Source of the DNA: Telopea speciosissima | Taxonomy: Eukaryota > Streptophyta > Magnoliopsida > Proteales > Proteaceae | Assembly: GCF_018873765.1 (NCBI RefSeq) | Contig: NC_057920.1 | Span: 14,831,307-14,895,306, forward strand | Direction of reading: 5' to 3' | DNA: 64,000 nt | Shown: positions 20,222 through 53,365 of the stretch, piece by piece | Numbering within the stretch: position 1 is the first letter of the stretch | How the letters are laid out: each line of letters starts with the position of its first letter | Notes under the pieces: model-generated | What the model saw: only the letters and a program-made list of their open reading frames with translations | Told to the model about the DNA's origin: nothing | Database searches by the model: none | Position numbers and translations under genes: made by a program

Positions 20222-21030
20222 GACATTTTAGGTGGTGTCGTCCCCCCTCCCCTGTGCTGCCACTGGCAAGATGAGAAGGGGGATTGGAAAAACATGATGA
20301 GGAGTCGTCACCTAGGAGGAGGGCCTTGGACACATGGGGGGGAAGCTCAATTCCTGGTCTAGGAAGGGAGTTGGGTTAGATTCCATATTGTCTGGTCAGA
20401 ATCTAGGTAAGGGTTAGGTTACGGAGGTGGGAAGATGTTAGGTACCCACTTTGGCCGACGTATGTCGGTCTTTCTATTAGATGCTAAGATTCAGACATTC
20501 TCCCAAATTATTAGTCCCCTCCCCACATGTATGACTAACTTCGATTGATTATTGTTCATTACTATACAAAAAAAGAACTACATATCACCACCAAACATGC
20601 ATGTCTATTTTATTCTAATTTACACTACCCCCTTGCTACTATATTGATCTACATCGTATTAAATTAAATAGAGAAAAGGTGGTTATACCTGAGTTCGACC
20701 CTTGATGAGGTCAAAAGGGGAAGGCCCCTTTGCTCCAAACGTGCACTTTTTGTTGGCTCTCGGCTTATGGGGAGGGGACTAACCGGTTTTTTTTTTTCTC
20801 TCTTTTGAAAGACTACACTCCTTAAGAAACTAAGGGTTTTTTGGTATTCTAGGGGCGTTTGGGCAACGGGAAAGCTTCAAAACGTACTTCGAGTCCCAAG
20901 GAGGGGTGGCTTGGGGAGTATGAGGGGTCCCCTACTTTTAGGGGACTCAAATGGGAGTTGGGGGGCAAAGCAGTAATTCATGAATCCGTGGAGAGGTTCA
21001 ACGGATCAGTTTTGTGGATTCCTATGCGCC
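20222..21030 (-). repeat. Putative solo LTR, diverged copy of the 42511-43724 repeat
   Basis: It shares with the repeat at 42511 the start 'tgacattt', the block 'gtcacctagga', 'ggtctgatcaga'-like and 'gggaag.t.ttaggtaccca' phrases in the same order, then 'tctttctattagatgct'. The right boundary is uncertain. Minus-strand reading 'gggtacctaacatcttccc' resembles a motif common in plant Ty3-type LTRs. Confidence 0.4.
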
Positions 21031-21034
21031 ACTG

Positions 21035-21270
21035 ATTCTTCCGTATATCAATGGAAAGCCCGGTTCCCACCTTCCCACAAATCATTTCTTCTAAACCCAA
21101 TTCCATTTTTCGGTTTGAAATCAATCAAATCATGATTAAAAAGGTTAGACATGGGGAAATATTTTGTCTTTAGAATCTTACTCCAAAGTGAAGACGGATT
21201 ATTTAAGAGCCCCCAACCCAACTGAATGAACAAAGATTTATTATGCACTAAACTTAATCGAAAACCCACA
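21035..21270 (-). mobile_element. Second L1-type LINE fragment
   Basis: Minus strand encodes NKSLFIQLGWGLLNNPSSLW followed by SKILKTKYFP and KNGIGFRRNDLWEGG. This is the same post-RT domain as in the remnant at 20175, so the two come from different L1 copies rather than one interrupted element. Confidence 0.6.
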
Positions 21271-22577
21271 CCTTCTCAACTCTTAGGTTTACACATTTTA
21301 AACCATGATATTAATGACAGTTTCTTATTGTCTTTTGTTTCCCTTCTCTAAAATTGAGCATTTATAGAGTCGAAGGTAGAGCAAATACTCTTTGTAATTG
21401 AGAAGCAAGGCTTTAATTAAGTTGTAATATGCTTTTATTTATCCGTGGTCTTATTCTCCAAAGTTTCTTAAATCAAAGGCAAGAAAAAGTTTTCAAAATA
21501 ATTTAAAAATGATTTGCGATTATGTCATTTTCCTTGCATGTCTTTTGAGTATACTTGTGAAATAGTATTTTACCCCCATTGAAAGAAGAAATGTGTTATA
21601 TTAAAAAGACAAAAATTAATAGGTCTAACTTATTTTTCACCAACTTTGATTACAACTAGATTTCACATTAGAAAATTGTTTAGGTAGGTTTGAACTTTGA
21701 AACATTTTAACTTAGTGACCATTTACCAACTATCCCAAAATAAATAAATAAATAAAAAATAATAATACTATTGAACAAGTGCTCCTCAAATGAACCTAAG
21801 TAATTAAAAAAGAGATTTAAAAAGCCAATGTAATGCTTCACCCGGAAGTGATCGTTCGTCACAGGTTTCACCTTCCAAAGGCGCTCACATAACTACACCT
21901 AAACAGCTTCAAAGGAAAGTGATTAACTAACTAACCTTTGAAAATGTCCTATTTCTCTCTCATGATTGGAAAGGCTACTTCTACCCAAAAAAAAAACCAA
22001 AGAAGATTGGAAAGGCTACCAATATCTTTAAAACTAGTGGTCTTTAAAATTTCCATGTTTCTTTTGTAATTTCCTTGACGAGCAAAAGTATTAATGATTT
22101 GTGACATCATCTTCTGCCAATTTCCAAGCACTTGGAGTGCATCAAATGCCTATTTGTTTTTCATATGTAGTAGTACTGAGTATCAAACAAACAAAATATC
22201 AAGGATATCTTTGTGTTTGTGGTTCAACATTAGTGTGAAGGATTATCCATCTCCAAAATAAAAAGAGCTAAGAAAAGGTCTCACACATACACCATGTCTA
22301 ACTTAGCGAACTCCTTGTGTTTGTGGTTTAATATTTGGACCGGCGCGGGGAGGATTATCTATCTCTAAAATCTAAAAAACTAATCATAACCACTCATATA
22401 GTCCTTACACTAGCACATGACCAATGAGAGTATGCACAAAGGCGTTGGTTTGGATGGAATTTTCGATTTCACTAGGGATTAAACAGCCTTTTTACTCACT
22501 TTTGTGTCTAAACTTAAGAACCATGCGATTGATTAGCGTTCATTTTCAAAAGGAATATAGAAAATTTTAGGGGAGAA
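21271..22577. other. Intergenic AT-rich DNA
   Basis: No gene recognised. A diverged duplication of about 105-bp spacing occurs at 22205-22375 ('ttgtgtttgtggttcaa' and 'ttgtgtttgtggtttaa', each followed by a 'ggattatc.atctc.aaaat' phrase). Confidence 0.35.
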
Positions 22578-22578
22578 A

Positions 22579-22705
22579 GAATGCTACCTAGTCGCGTGGC
22601 CTAGGTGGCTATTACACGGAATCCCACCTAGGGCGATACTTGCCCACACGTTCCCATTGACTAACCAGCACACACATGCAGGCTCTAGAGGACTAGGCAA
22701 CGTTC
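22579..22705. repeat. Short MITE-like inverted repeat
   Basis: The left end 'agaatgctacctagtc' and the complement of the right end 'agaacgttgcctagtc' match at most positions. Confidence 0.4.
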
Positions 22706-22709
22706 TAAA

Positions 22710-24009
22710 ACCCTAAATTTTATTAGTTTTATTGAGAATTTTTATATATATATATATTTTCTAATTTCAATGCAAACGGTTATTTGATCGATCTTTTAAA
22801 GATAAAAATTAATATCAAACCAATAAATTCAATCTGATCAATTCCATTGACACAATCCCACTTTTCCAGTCCCTGGCCACCTGTTTGTAGGTCAACTTTA
22901 ACCTTTTGGTTGGGATCTTATTTAGATGGGTTGTGATGAGTCTGATTCAGGGTTTTAGTAATTGGTATTGATATGGAACCGGATTAATTTACCCCTCTTT
23001 TTTTCTTAAAATTTTAGAATTTTTAACATTTTTATCCCTATTTGTATCGATTCACCGATATTAGATCAGTCAAGAATTAGTATTAATCACGGATACCGAT
23101 ACAAATAGGCTATAATACCGATTCCTCAAACCATGGTTTGATTGCGTGATACAGTGTACGACGTGGTAAGCCCTAAGCCACCAACGCGATTAGGTTCCAT
23201 GTCCATCAATTCTTTCTTAAATCCAATTAACTCCACTGATCCTAAGACACGTGGCGGATGCATACGACCTCATATTATCTATACTAAAAAAAAGAAAAAA
23301 AAACCCTTTTTTTTAAACAGAAAATAAAGAAATTCAAATAAAGTAAACTTCTATACTCAAAGTAGAGGAGCACAACTAGAAAAGTACATATCACGGGCCA
23401 TAGTAAGAAAACAAAGGGATTGCACTTTTGGACTTTCCCTTTTCTTGACCATTTCAGACGTCACTACGCCAAGTGAAGTATAACCCTTTATTATTCGTCA
23501 TTTGATTTTACATGGATTAGTCTAAAGTCCTTGCTGGAATGACCACTAGACCCCATGTATGGTGGAAATTCTGCTCCTTTTGTGCCACCTCGTGCGCTCT
23601 CTCATTGACTAGTGCACGATATGACCCCTGAGTTCCACCTAGAAAAACAACGCCCCAATCCTCATATACACCCAAGTTTTTAAGAATCGGGATTGATTGA
23701 TTCGTATCGAAATCAACGGTGATCGATTCCAATTTCGACTGATCCGACATGATTGATTCCCCTAAAAATTTTATTGTTTTTGGATATATGGACCGATTCT
23801 AGGGTTCTTGAAGATTGATTTCATTTTATTTCGATTTAATTGGTTACTATCCTATTCTGTCTTCAATTCTATATTTTATAACCTTGTATACATCTCAATG
23901 GTCAAATATTAATTCATAATAAAGATAGACAATTACTCAAACTATGATTCAAAATCCAAAGTAAAGATGGATAGTTGTTCAAACTCCGATTCAAATTTTA
24001 ATAATAGGA
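22710..24009. other. Intergenic DNA with diverged repeats
   Basis: No gene recognised. It includes an (AT)n stretch at 22741-22758 and repeated 'accgat'-type phrases related to the MITE-like family at 17757. Confidence 0.35.
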
Positions 24010-24175
24010 TTGAGTTTCCCTCCACCCATGGTGAATGAGATCCCATTCATCGAGGTGCGAGAGAGCAGGGAATGAGTATCAGAAAGGTATTTTGAAATAT
24101 ACAAAACCTTGGAGGGATTTGTGAATCTTAGAATGGTAGGTGAATCATTAGGTGGAGAAAAACTTAGTCCTTAAT
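24010..24175. repeat. MITE-like repeat, family shared with 59205-59350
   Basis: It shares 'tgaatgagatcccattcatc', 'ggtattttg.aatatacaaa' and 'gaatggtaggtgaa'-type blocks with 59205-59350. It ends near the upstream region of the triosephosphate isomerase gene. Confidence 0.6.
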
Positions 24176-24398
24176 AAAATTATTAAAATGCAATCAACAT
24201 AGATCAATATAAAATACAAAATGAATCTTTTGTAAATATTATACTTCACTAGGCATAGTGAAGGAAAGAAAATATATATTTTAGCTTAATTTATTCTTAG
24301 TCTGCCTCTATTATACTGTTTACCTGCTTGTGTTGTTTGTGGCTTTAGCCTTTTAGGTGTGTGAGGTAAGGTCAGGTGAGGTGAGCGTTAGAGTTGCA
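24176..24398 (+). promoter_or_regulatory. Promoter and leader region of plastid triosephosphate isomerase
   Basis: This is the 220-bp AT-rich segment immediately upstream of the start codon. A TATA-like 'aatatatattt' lies near 24270, about 130 bp before the ATG, but the transcription start cannot be assigned from sequence alone. Confidence 0.35.
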
Positions 24399-37535
<13,137 letters not shown>

Positions 37536-37760
37536 TTATTCTTGTAGTTTCAGCGCAGAAGGAAGGTCTAATAACCGCAATCTATGATCAGCAGGGTTTT
37601 GATTGTGCCCAGTTTTCCCCTTCATGAGTAAAGCAGTTGCTTTAGCTTTTATGTTGTAACTTTTATCTGTGTTGGACGTACTATACTAATTTTCTTGGTT
37701 GAAATTGAATTAATAAAAGATTATTTAGTTAAAATTGAATTAATAAAAGATTATTTAGTG
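37536..37760 (+). other. 3' untranslated region of the TPI gene
   Basis: AT-rich trailer with 'gaattaataaaagatt' occurring twice (37707-37721 and 37736-37750), each a plausible near-upstream poly(A) signal. The two form a short tandem duplication of about 29 bp. Confidence 0.5.
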
Positions 37761-38035
37761 ACATGGCATGCATTTGCGTTTTTTTTGAATGAAATCTCAA
37801 TCGTACCAGTCACATTATGATGAAAGTCGAGCGCTAGTCACATTTTAGGCTATGTTTGGAAGCCAAGAAAAGAAAAGAAAAGAAGAAGAAACATTATAGC
37901 TTTAGTGTTAGATTCCTGGCTGTGTCAATTGATGGTGGTATATTGCAGCAGTTGAATACAATTGCAGATTGTTTCATTAATTTTAAATTTGATCAGATTT
38001 ATGGCAGTTTCTATGTGCTTATTTTTGAACTGATT

Positions 38036-38285
38036 TTATTTTATTTTATTTTATTATTTTTTTTGCTAAAGGTCAGCAAAGTGTATATTAAAATGAAATA
38101 AAGTGGTACAGAGCGGCTACATAAATCTATAGGAAGGCCGTTCTAGCGCTTCCTAGTTAACAGCATGTTGAATAAAAGGTAGGGGGGGGGGTAGTCCAAC
38201 AAGTGCTGATCTTCCTTTTCGACGCATAATTTGCAAGGGCATCAGCTGCAGAATTAGCCTCTCGATAGCAATGTGTGAAACTAGG
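38036..38285 (-). mobile_element. Short 5'-truncated L1 LINE 3' end
   Basis: Minus strand reads THCYREANSAADALANYASK, the C-terminal RNase H segment of plant L1s. About 150 bp of 3' UTR follows, then an A-rich tail (plus-strand T-rich 38036-38062). Only the last 250 bp were retained. Confidence 0.7.
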
Positions 38286-38924
38286 AAATCAAATTATTTT
38301 ATTTTTTATTCATTTTGCTTAGAGTATATTAAATTGTCATGTATTTCCATCTTGGTCGGCCTACCCTGACAAGAGAAGATGCATATTTAGGGGCCTAGGA
38401 GAAGGCCAATGTGGATCTCGGGCATGGTCTGAGTCTCACCAATTGACGAACAAGAGATGTTGCACAGTGGTGTGGTTTCATGGTGAAGGATGGCACGGTA
38501 CCGAATAAAAAATTTTCCAATCCGATACAAGGAATCGATGCCCTCATAGTATAGGGTAATCGAAACAAATAATATAATACAAGTTAAAAGTTACTTATTT
38601 AGTGTCGCAAGTGAAGCATTTCCAACAATTCACCACACTCGAATACCGAATTTTGCAAATGTAGGAATTAATCTCCACTCAATGCTTTGATGGAGAATAG
38701 AAATCACCAACTCTTGGAGAAAATAGAGAGTGTTATTATTTGCATTTTGCTCGCCTTAAGGCTATTAGATTTGTTAGTGAAAAGTGGCATGATCCTATTC
38801 AGCAGTACACCAAGGTAGCTTACAATGAGTCATACTCAATTGGTTAATTAAATTAATTGTATTTTAATTTTGATATTAAATTAATTGCACAATTTAATTA
38901 GTTTTCGTTAAAATAAATTAATTA
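38286..38924. other. Intergenic DNA, no gene recognised
   Basis: AT-rich sequence without recognisable frames. A run near 38830-38930 repeats 'aattaatt' motifs. Confidence 0.35.
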
Positions 38925-39590
38925 CACAAAAGCAAAGGTTAACGTCAAGTTGGAGTTATGAAGATCAACTTTGGAATCAAAAGGTTTCAAAATAAATAAA
39001 ATGAAAAATAGAGTATTTGGTGTGTAACTTAGTTGCACTAGGATGGATAATGATAGTGTAAATATTGATGATGGAGATTCTATGAAGTGATTATTTAGGT
39101 ATATAAGTTCAATCATAATAAAGAAGGTGACATAGAGGATGATGTTTCATAAAGAATTGAAATAGAATGGATGATGTGGAGAAGAATATCCGAAGTATTG
39201 TGTAACCGACGTATTCCTTTAAAACTTTTAAAAACAAATTGTAGGACTTCATACGACTGACTATGATGTATGGTGAGAAATGTTGAGCAGTTAAAAAACA
39301 CCATGTAGATAAACTCAGTGTAGATGAGATAATGATGTTGAGATAGATGTGTGACAAAATAGGTAAGGATAAATTTAAAAATGATTAAATTAGAGCTAAT
39401 TGGGAGTAACTTCATGATAAGCTACGAGAAAGTCGTTTGAGGTGACATGACCTTGTTCAACGAAGGCCTTTAGATGGTCCAATAGAGAAGTGATTTGATT
39501 CATATTGAATGAGCTAAAAGAGCCAAGGGCAGACCTAAATTAATTCTAAAAGAAATGTTGAGAAAAAACATGCATAGATTAGGCCTTGTA

Positions 39591-42500
39591 GTGTGGCTAG
39601 CAATTGGATCTGATCACTGCCCCATTATGGTTGATACTGATGGTGCTTTTGTTAGAGGTTGACGACCATTTCATTTCGAAGCCATGTAGCTCTGCCACCA
39701 AGATTGTAAAAATGCAACTTCGAAAGGATGGGCAGCTCGTCCACATTGTTCAGCAGCCCACATTCTTCACCAAAAGCTCCTACATTGTAAATCCACTTTT
39801 CAGAAGTGGAATTCTAATGTTTTTGTTAAAGTGTAGGTGAGCCTTTGGAAATTAAAGCAAAAATTGGAGGACATTCAAGGTCTTCCTCAATCAGAGTTTA
39901 ATCAACATCAGGAGTTTGATCTTTTAAATCAATTGGATGAAGAATTACTACGTGACGAGGACCTATGGAGACAAAAGTCTCGCATCAGTTGGCTTCAAAG
40001 TGGGGACCAAGATACTGGCTTTTTTCATGTTTCAACGATTCAATGGCGTCATAATAATCGCATCATTTAGTTGAAGCTACCTTCAGGTACCTGGTCTTCA
40101 TCAGAGGGCGATATCAGTAATGCATTCCAGGAGCATTTTCAAAATATTTATTCATCTGAACCGTTTGATATGGAAGCATTATCTTAGACTATTGCAATGG
40201 TCAATCATGTTGTGCCTTCAGATCTAAATAATATTTTATGCCGTGTTCCCACTGTTGATGAGGTGCATCAGACGCTGTTCTCTATGGGGTCTTTAAAATC
40301 ACCTGGACCAGATGGTTTTCCTCCAGTGTTCTTTCAGAATTTTTGGGAGTTTACAAAGTTTGACCTACGTCACTTTATCACAAAGTTTTTTGTTTCAAGT
40401 TCAATGGCAAAGGAGATGAATAGGACATATATTTGTTTGAAACAGTGGACCAATTTCGCCCAATAAGTCTGTGCGGTGTATGCTTTAAGGTCATTACTAA
40501 GATTATTGCATACAGGTTAAAAGGTGCTCTTGATGATATAATTTTTCCAACTCAGTCGGCCTTCATACCAAATCGGGCGATTTCTAATAATATTCTTATG
40601 GCTCATGAGGCTTTCAACTATATTCAGAAGAAAAAAGAAAGGCAAGGCAAAATTCATGGCGCTAAAGTTGAACATGCAAAAGGCATATGACAGGCTCGAG
40701 TGGACTTTTATCCAGAGTATGCTTCTCAAACTCGATTTTTGTAACCGTTTTGTTGATATTGTTATAGAATGCCTCAAATCTATCTCATATATTATGCTTA
40801 TAAATGGTGTTGAAAAAGGACACAGTACCCCTACTCGTGGTATTCACCAAGGTGATCCTCTATTAGTTGTACTATTTATCCTTGCTCACAGGCATTATCA
40901 TCTATTATTAAAAATGCTGAAGACAGGAAAATTACATGGAATTCGGATACGCAATAGGACAATTCCGTTAACACATCTCTTGTTTGCGGATGATTGTCTT
41001 TGTTTTCACATGTCAAACTAAATGAAATTACTACTTTGAAAGGATGTCTAGATTTGTATTGTAGAGCTACTAGTCAAGCCATCAATTTTAGTAAATCCAG
41101 TCTCACTTTTAGTCCAAACACTGAAGCTCGTTTCAAGCGATGGTTTTCACGAGTACTTAAAGTACCATATGGAGACGGACCTTCCAAATACTTGGGGCTG
41201 CCTACGGAGTTTAGGGTTTCTAAGAAGGCTTTATTCAATGATATTAAAGATCGTACCCTCAAATGTCTCCAAGGGTGGAAGAAAAATCTCTTATCGCATG
41301 CAGGAAAGGAGGTAATGTTGAAATCGGACTTTTTCAATGTCAAATTTTGCATGCTCACATTTTAAAATGCCAACATCATATCATGATGATATAAGGAAGG
41401 CAACAACAAATTTTTATTGAGGGGATGATACAAAATCAGTGCATAATCACGCCCTTCTTGCAAAGTTGGCCTGACGGATTTGGTCCTCCCCAGACTCCCC
41501 ATGGGCACGATTTTTCAAAGCTATTTATTTTCCTCGAACTAATTTTCTAAATGCATAATTTGGAAATCATCTTTCATGGGTGTGGAGAAGTATTATGGAA
41601 GACCGATCTGTTTTGCTTGCAGATCTTGTTTGGCAAGTAAGAAATGGGGAAAACATTAAAATTTGGGAAGACAATTGGATCCTTCGGTAAAAGGCTTTCG
41701 TCCCACCAATCCAAAACCAATTGGGTGCACTCTTGAACGTGTAGTGGATCTCATTGATCATTCATGTAGATGGAATCCAATTGAAGATTTGTTAGGCACT
41801 ATCTTTCATCCTTGTGACAAAGCGATGATTATGCAAATCCAATTGAGCTTGTATCACTTGGACGATAAGCTCGTATGGAGCGGATAAAAAAATGGTGTTT
41901 TCACGATTGAATCGGCATACCAATTTTTTTAAACCAACAACATAATTTGGAAGTTCAACAACCATCTTCTTCTTAAACAAAACCTTGGGATATTGTCCCA
42001 AAAGTGTTTTGGAAAAGGATCTGGGGGTACCGAACTCTTCCAAAGATACGATTTTTCATGTGGCATGTTTGTGCACAAGGAGTTGCTTCAGGAGAAGGAC
42101 TTCATCATCGAAGTATTCCCATTGATCCATCCTGTTGGCGTTATGGTGCGGTGATGGAATCAACAGATCATATCCTTTTAGATTGCCCTTTTGCTAGGGC
42201 AATGTGGTTTGGTTCAAGGCTCACCTATGTAGTTCCATCCTCATTGAATCCAAAGATTTATGTATTGTTGCAGGAATGAGACTCAAGCTTCAAAACCTCC
42301 AAATCGGTGGGAAGAGACTCATTATCTTTTGGCTTTCTTCATTTGTCGGTATATTTGGAAGGCGAGAAAAGATATGATTTTCAACGCCAAAAGTTGGACA
42401 CTGGTTGAGGTTTTCGGTCAAGCTAAGAAGGCATTCCATGAATTCAAAAATGCTAACACTCCCACGACGTCTTCACCTCCTATTTCAGGACCAGCTACAA

Positions 42501-44278
42501 CTTCTCCTTGTGACATTTGTAAGTACTGCGGTCCTCGGGACGAGGGTTCCTCAACCTTATGGCGACAAGGATTGGTTTCGATGAGTAACGACATATCGTT
42601 CCGACATATCATCATAGGGATTAGGATCATACTTCATAAAGAAATGGAGTCACCACCTAGGATTAGGGCCTAGGACTCAATAGGTGTAGCCCCATCCGGG
42701 ATCAACGGAAATGGCTACGTGATTTCATATGGTCTGATCAGAAATTCAGGATAAGTAGTCAAGTTACGAGAGTGGGAAGGTATTAGGCACCCACCTCGTC
42801 CGGATAAACCAGTCTTTCTACTAAATGCTTGTTTTCGAATATTCTCCCTTAATAATACATCATATATCAACATGCAAAGCTAGATTTTGATGTACTAAAC
42901 ATGACAAAGAAAGAAAAAAATAATTTACTATGTACACTAAAGCAAGTTACTTTAATGGTCTACATTATGCCAAAAATAATAAGAAGGAAAGAGACAGATA
43001 CCTGTCAAGAAATACAAGAAATAAATGAAAATGTACCAAATACGAAATATGCGATGTCCCACGGTTCAGGTGGAGACGGACGATCGACTTGCCTCTCTCT
43101 TGTCGGACAGAGTAAGGACTATATGAGATGAGTTTCGTTACTCAGAGTTCGGACAGAGCAACGGCTGTATAAGGGATTCTCGTTATCTGTATAAAGACAG
43201 AATAACGACTATAAAATGAGGCTTTTGTTATCTATATGCAAACGGAATAACCTCTTGACTAGGAGGTGAACGCTCTTCACTCAAGCGAGTAATCAATGGA
43301 TCTACCTACAACTCAGAATATTGCTCAAAACTCACTTACAAAGGCTTAAAAGAGGGCAAAAATCGGACTGGGAGGGTTTCCCTAGGCTTGGAATCCATGA
43401 AATGAGGGGAGGGGGACTCTCCTATTTATAGGGGGTACCCCTCTTCTCACGGTGCCGGATAGGCACTCCACGGCGCAGTGGATGATGTCAACAGGCTAAC
43501 GTCGCAGCCCCCCACAGCGGCGTGGTTTTTGGCCACGCTGTCGGGCGTCGTGGTTGGGAAAGGTGAGCAGTACCTCCTTCAACATTTGGTAAAAGGGTCT
43601 TATAAGTCATTTTAGGGATGTTCGGGTGATTTGGCTTAGATGTAGGGATAAGAGTTCTTCTTGAAGAGATACCGATGTCTGTCCGTGTCCTGTTGTCATC
43701 ATCGCCGGGGGGGGGGGATTGACAAAATTCAATATCTACAACATTCTAACCTGGCAACCTCCGTCATTTGGCAAATTCAAAATCAATACTGATGCATCCC
43801 TTCCTAAGGGTGAAAGTAGCGGTGGTATTGGTTTTATCATTTGGGACCATCATGCTGCTCAAATGGTAGCGGTCTCAGAGAAATTAGTTTTTAATTCAGC
43901 TATAGTGGGAGAAGCACTTGCAGTAAGATATGTGCTTAAAGCAACAGTGGAAGAAGGGTATTTGCAAATTCAAGTGGAGTCGTATTATGCATAACTGATA
44001 AACTGTATTATCAATCAAGAGCACGCTTGTGTCCTTGAAATTGGTCCACTTCTCAAAGACATTAAGCATTTATCCACCTTTTCTGGTTGCTCTTTTTCTT
44101 TTACCCCAAGGGGAGCAAATTGTGTAGCTCATTCTCTTGTCAGGAAGGACCTGTCATTAGTGCGTGTGACAGTTTGACCAAATTCCATTCCCTGGCTTCA
44201 TGAATTGTGTGTAAATAAAGCCATGGCTATTACACACTCCATCAATAGATTTTCTCATTACCCAAAAAAAAAGAAAAA
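39591..44278 (+). mobile_element. L1-type LINE, 5'-truncated in the endonuclease, TSD 15 bp
   Basis: It enters inside the endonuclease domain (AIGSDHCPIMVDTDG). It then shows the linker (SLWKLKQKLEDIQGLP), RT blocks SPGPDGFPP (about 40300), FRPISLCGVCFKVITKII (40450), QSAFIPNRAISNNILMAHE (40550), LKLNMQKAYDRLEW (40660) and HLLFADDCLCF (40975; FADD replaces the catalytic YADD). A zinc-finger/RVT segment follows (LPKIRFFMWHVCAQGV, ESTDHILLDCPFARAMW at 42030-42215), then RNase H (KFKINTDASLPKGESSGGIG at 43762) and a poly(A) tail (44263-44278). Flanks carry AGATTAGGCCTTGTA (39576-39590) and AGATTAAGCCTTGTA (44279-44293), a 15-bp target duplication with one change. Many stops and frameshifts make it inactive. 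It is interrupted by the repeat at 42511-43724. Confidence 0.88.
42511..43724 (-). repeat. Putative solo LTR inserted in the L1 element
   Basis: The L1 coding sequence breaks at 'acttctccttg' and resumes at 'aaattcaatatctac'. The 1.2-kb insert lacks protein domains. Read on the minus strand it starts TGTCAATCCCC, has a TATA box TATAAATAGG (43421-43431), the phrase GGGTGCCTAATACCTTCCC common to many plant Ty3-type LTRs (42776-42795), and ends AAATGTCA. TG...CA ends and a promoter suggest an LTR left by recombination. TGACA occurs at both ends (42511-42515 and 43720-43724) and could be either termini or a 5-bp duplication, so exact borders are open. A diverged relative is at 20222. Confidence 0.5.
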
Positions 44279-44350
44279 AGATTAAGCCTTGTATCAAGTA
44301 TAATCTCGAGTAGAGTTGATTAGAGGGTAAGAATCCTTGTAGCCAAGCTA

Positions 44351-46000
44351 AGATTTATTTCTTTGAAAAAAATATCGGGATACCCAAATAAATTGCCCCA
44401 TCATTAATTATATTATCCATCAAGCTACAATGCATTATGTTTTTAATTTCAAAAGAAGCATGTTTACTAAAAAGAAACATGTTTACTAAACACAACACCA
44501 GGTTTATCAAAAAAAACTAAACACAACACCACTTTTTTTTTTTAAATTGATTTGCAGCCCAGAGCATATGAACGAATTTGGTAATTAAAATGTCCATGTG
44601 AATTATTTATTATCTTATTGAAATTAAGATATTTGGTTAAAAGTAAAATAAATTCATTCCCCTTCTTCCCATGTTACTTTCAGCCAGACGAAAAAAAGGG
44701 TGGGTATAACATGATTATTTGATCACAATGAAACAGGAACCATGAACGGTTAACTCTCGCCGGAAAGAAACTCCATAAACCACAACATGAAACATAAAAC
44801 CTTGCTGGAATCCCCATGAAATCTTCATGCTGGGAAAAGGCAAAGTCAACCTTAAAGCCTTAGTCTGTGAAACCCTAACCATTAATCCTTAATCCATCAA
44901 ACTCTAAACCATTAAACCTTTCCATGAATGGAAACTTAAAACAGTGAAAAAGCCATCGGAAAGAGGAAGATCTGACTAATCATCTCTCCACATCCGATAG
45001 ATTACGATTTGTAATCATTGTCGATGACACTGTCATTGATGTTTCTGTAACTGTCTGAAGCCGTTGATTGATGAGATGAACGAGAGAGGAGTGTCTGATA
45101 TGAGAGGAGTTGCAGAGGTTATTCCTGAGATGGGCATTGGTGATAGAGGAGAAGATCTACCAGAATCATATGTCCATGTCCATGCTGCAAAAAAGATGTC
45201 ATTTATTGTCCCCATCGATGATACCGTTGCCATCAACATCGCTGTCACCGTTCTATGTAGTTGACTAATGAGATAAGCAACAAGGAGAGAAGAGAGTTTG
45301 TGACATGAGGACTTGCAGAGGTTCATCACAAGAAGGGAAATGTGCAAATAGAGGAGAAAGGGATAGATGGAATTATGGTTCTATCCCTTATGAAAGTTTA
45401 TAGTACGGGGTGCACGCGTGGATAGCAACAAAGTAAGGTCACAATCTGGTTGGCAGTTGATACCCCTGCAAAATGTCATTAAGAATTTCCCTAAAAAGAA
45501 ATATCATGTTTCACCTATATTAAGCAAACTTGACACTGAAAGACCATGTCAACTGCATTATCAAAATGGAAAAAGGAAAAAAATCCTGTTATTCAAGTAT
45601 GTGATAAAAGAATTCTAGGACACCAATTTTGCATTAGTAATTTCTACTCTCACACATTACAATTGTAGGGGAACAACTTATGAGCCCTATTATGATTAAG
45701 GATGTACAGTTTCATAAGGGAACAAAGTTCACCAAAGCCATCTTCGTGTGAAGTCCCACCAACTATTGATCAAACAAGCTTTCTCCTCGTGTGATCCATC
45801 TTCACAATCCAATGTGGATCATCAATACAAGCTCACTTTTCCACAGGCCTTCAGGTTAGCGATGGAGCCAGAAGCAGTTAGGGCTGTCTAGGATTACAAT
45901 CTTCTAGTACATAGATCACAAGAGGTGTATCACACCACCTCTAACATGCCCTTGTCACCTCTCTCTCCTGCTGTCACTCTTTAAAACTATAACCTGTGAC
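44351..46000. other. Intergenic DNA downstream of the CDPK gene
   Basis: No gene recognised. Open frames at 45064-45264 and 45033-45347 overlap on opposite strands in a segment with repeated 'gagaggagttgcagaggtt' phrases (45100 and 45300), a loose duplication. The 46001 side presumably holds the CDPK 3' UTR. Confidence 0.35.

Positions 46001-53365
<7,365 letters not shown>

Larger units (their letters stand above)
38925..44350 (+). mobile_element. RTE-type LINE C-terminal remnant, split by an L1 insertion
   Basis: Plus-strand translation over frameshifts gives VNVKLELWRSTLESKGF, FRYISSIINKEGDIEDDV, CNRRIPLKLL, AVKKHHVDKLSVDEI, VQRRPLDGP and KRAKGRPKLILKEMLRKNMH. This is the characteristic C-terminal part of plant RTE-clade LINEs. 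It breaks after HRLGLV at 39590 and resumes at 44294 with SSIISSRVD and a few further codons to about 44350. The gap is the L1 at 39591-44278. The reverse transcriptase part is absent, so this copy was truncated before being interrupted. Confidence 0.75.

Noticed and set aside
40197..42673. Separate host genes from several open frames
   Set aside because: All align in order with RT, zinc-finger and RNase H parts of one decayed L1.
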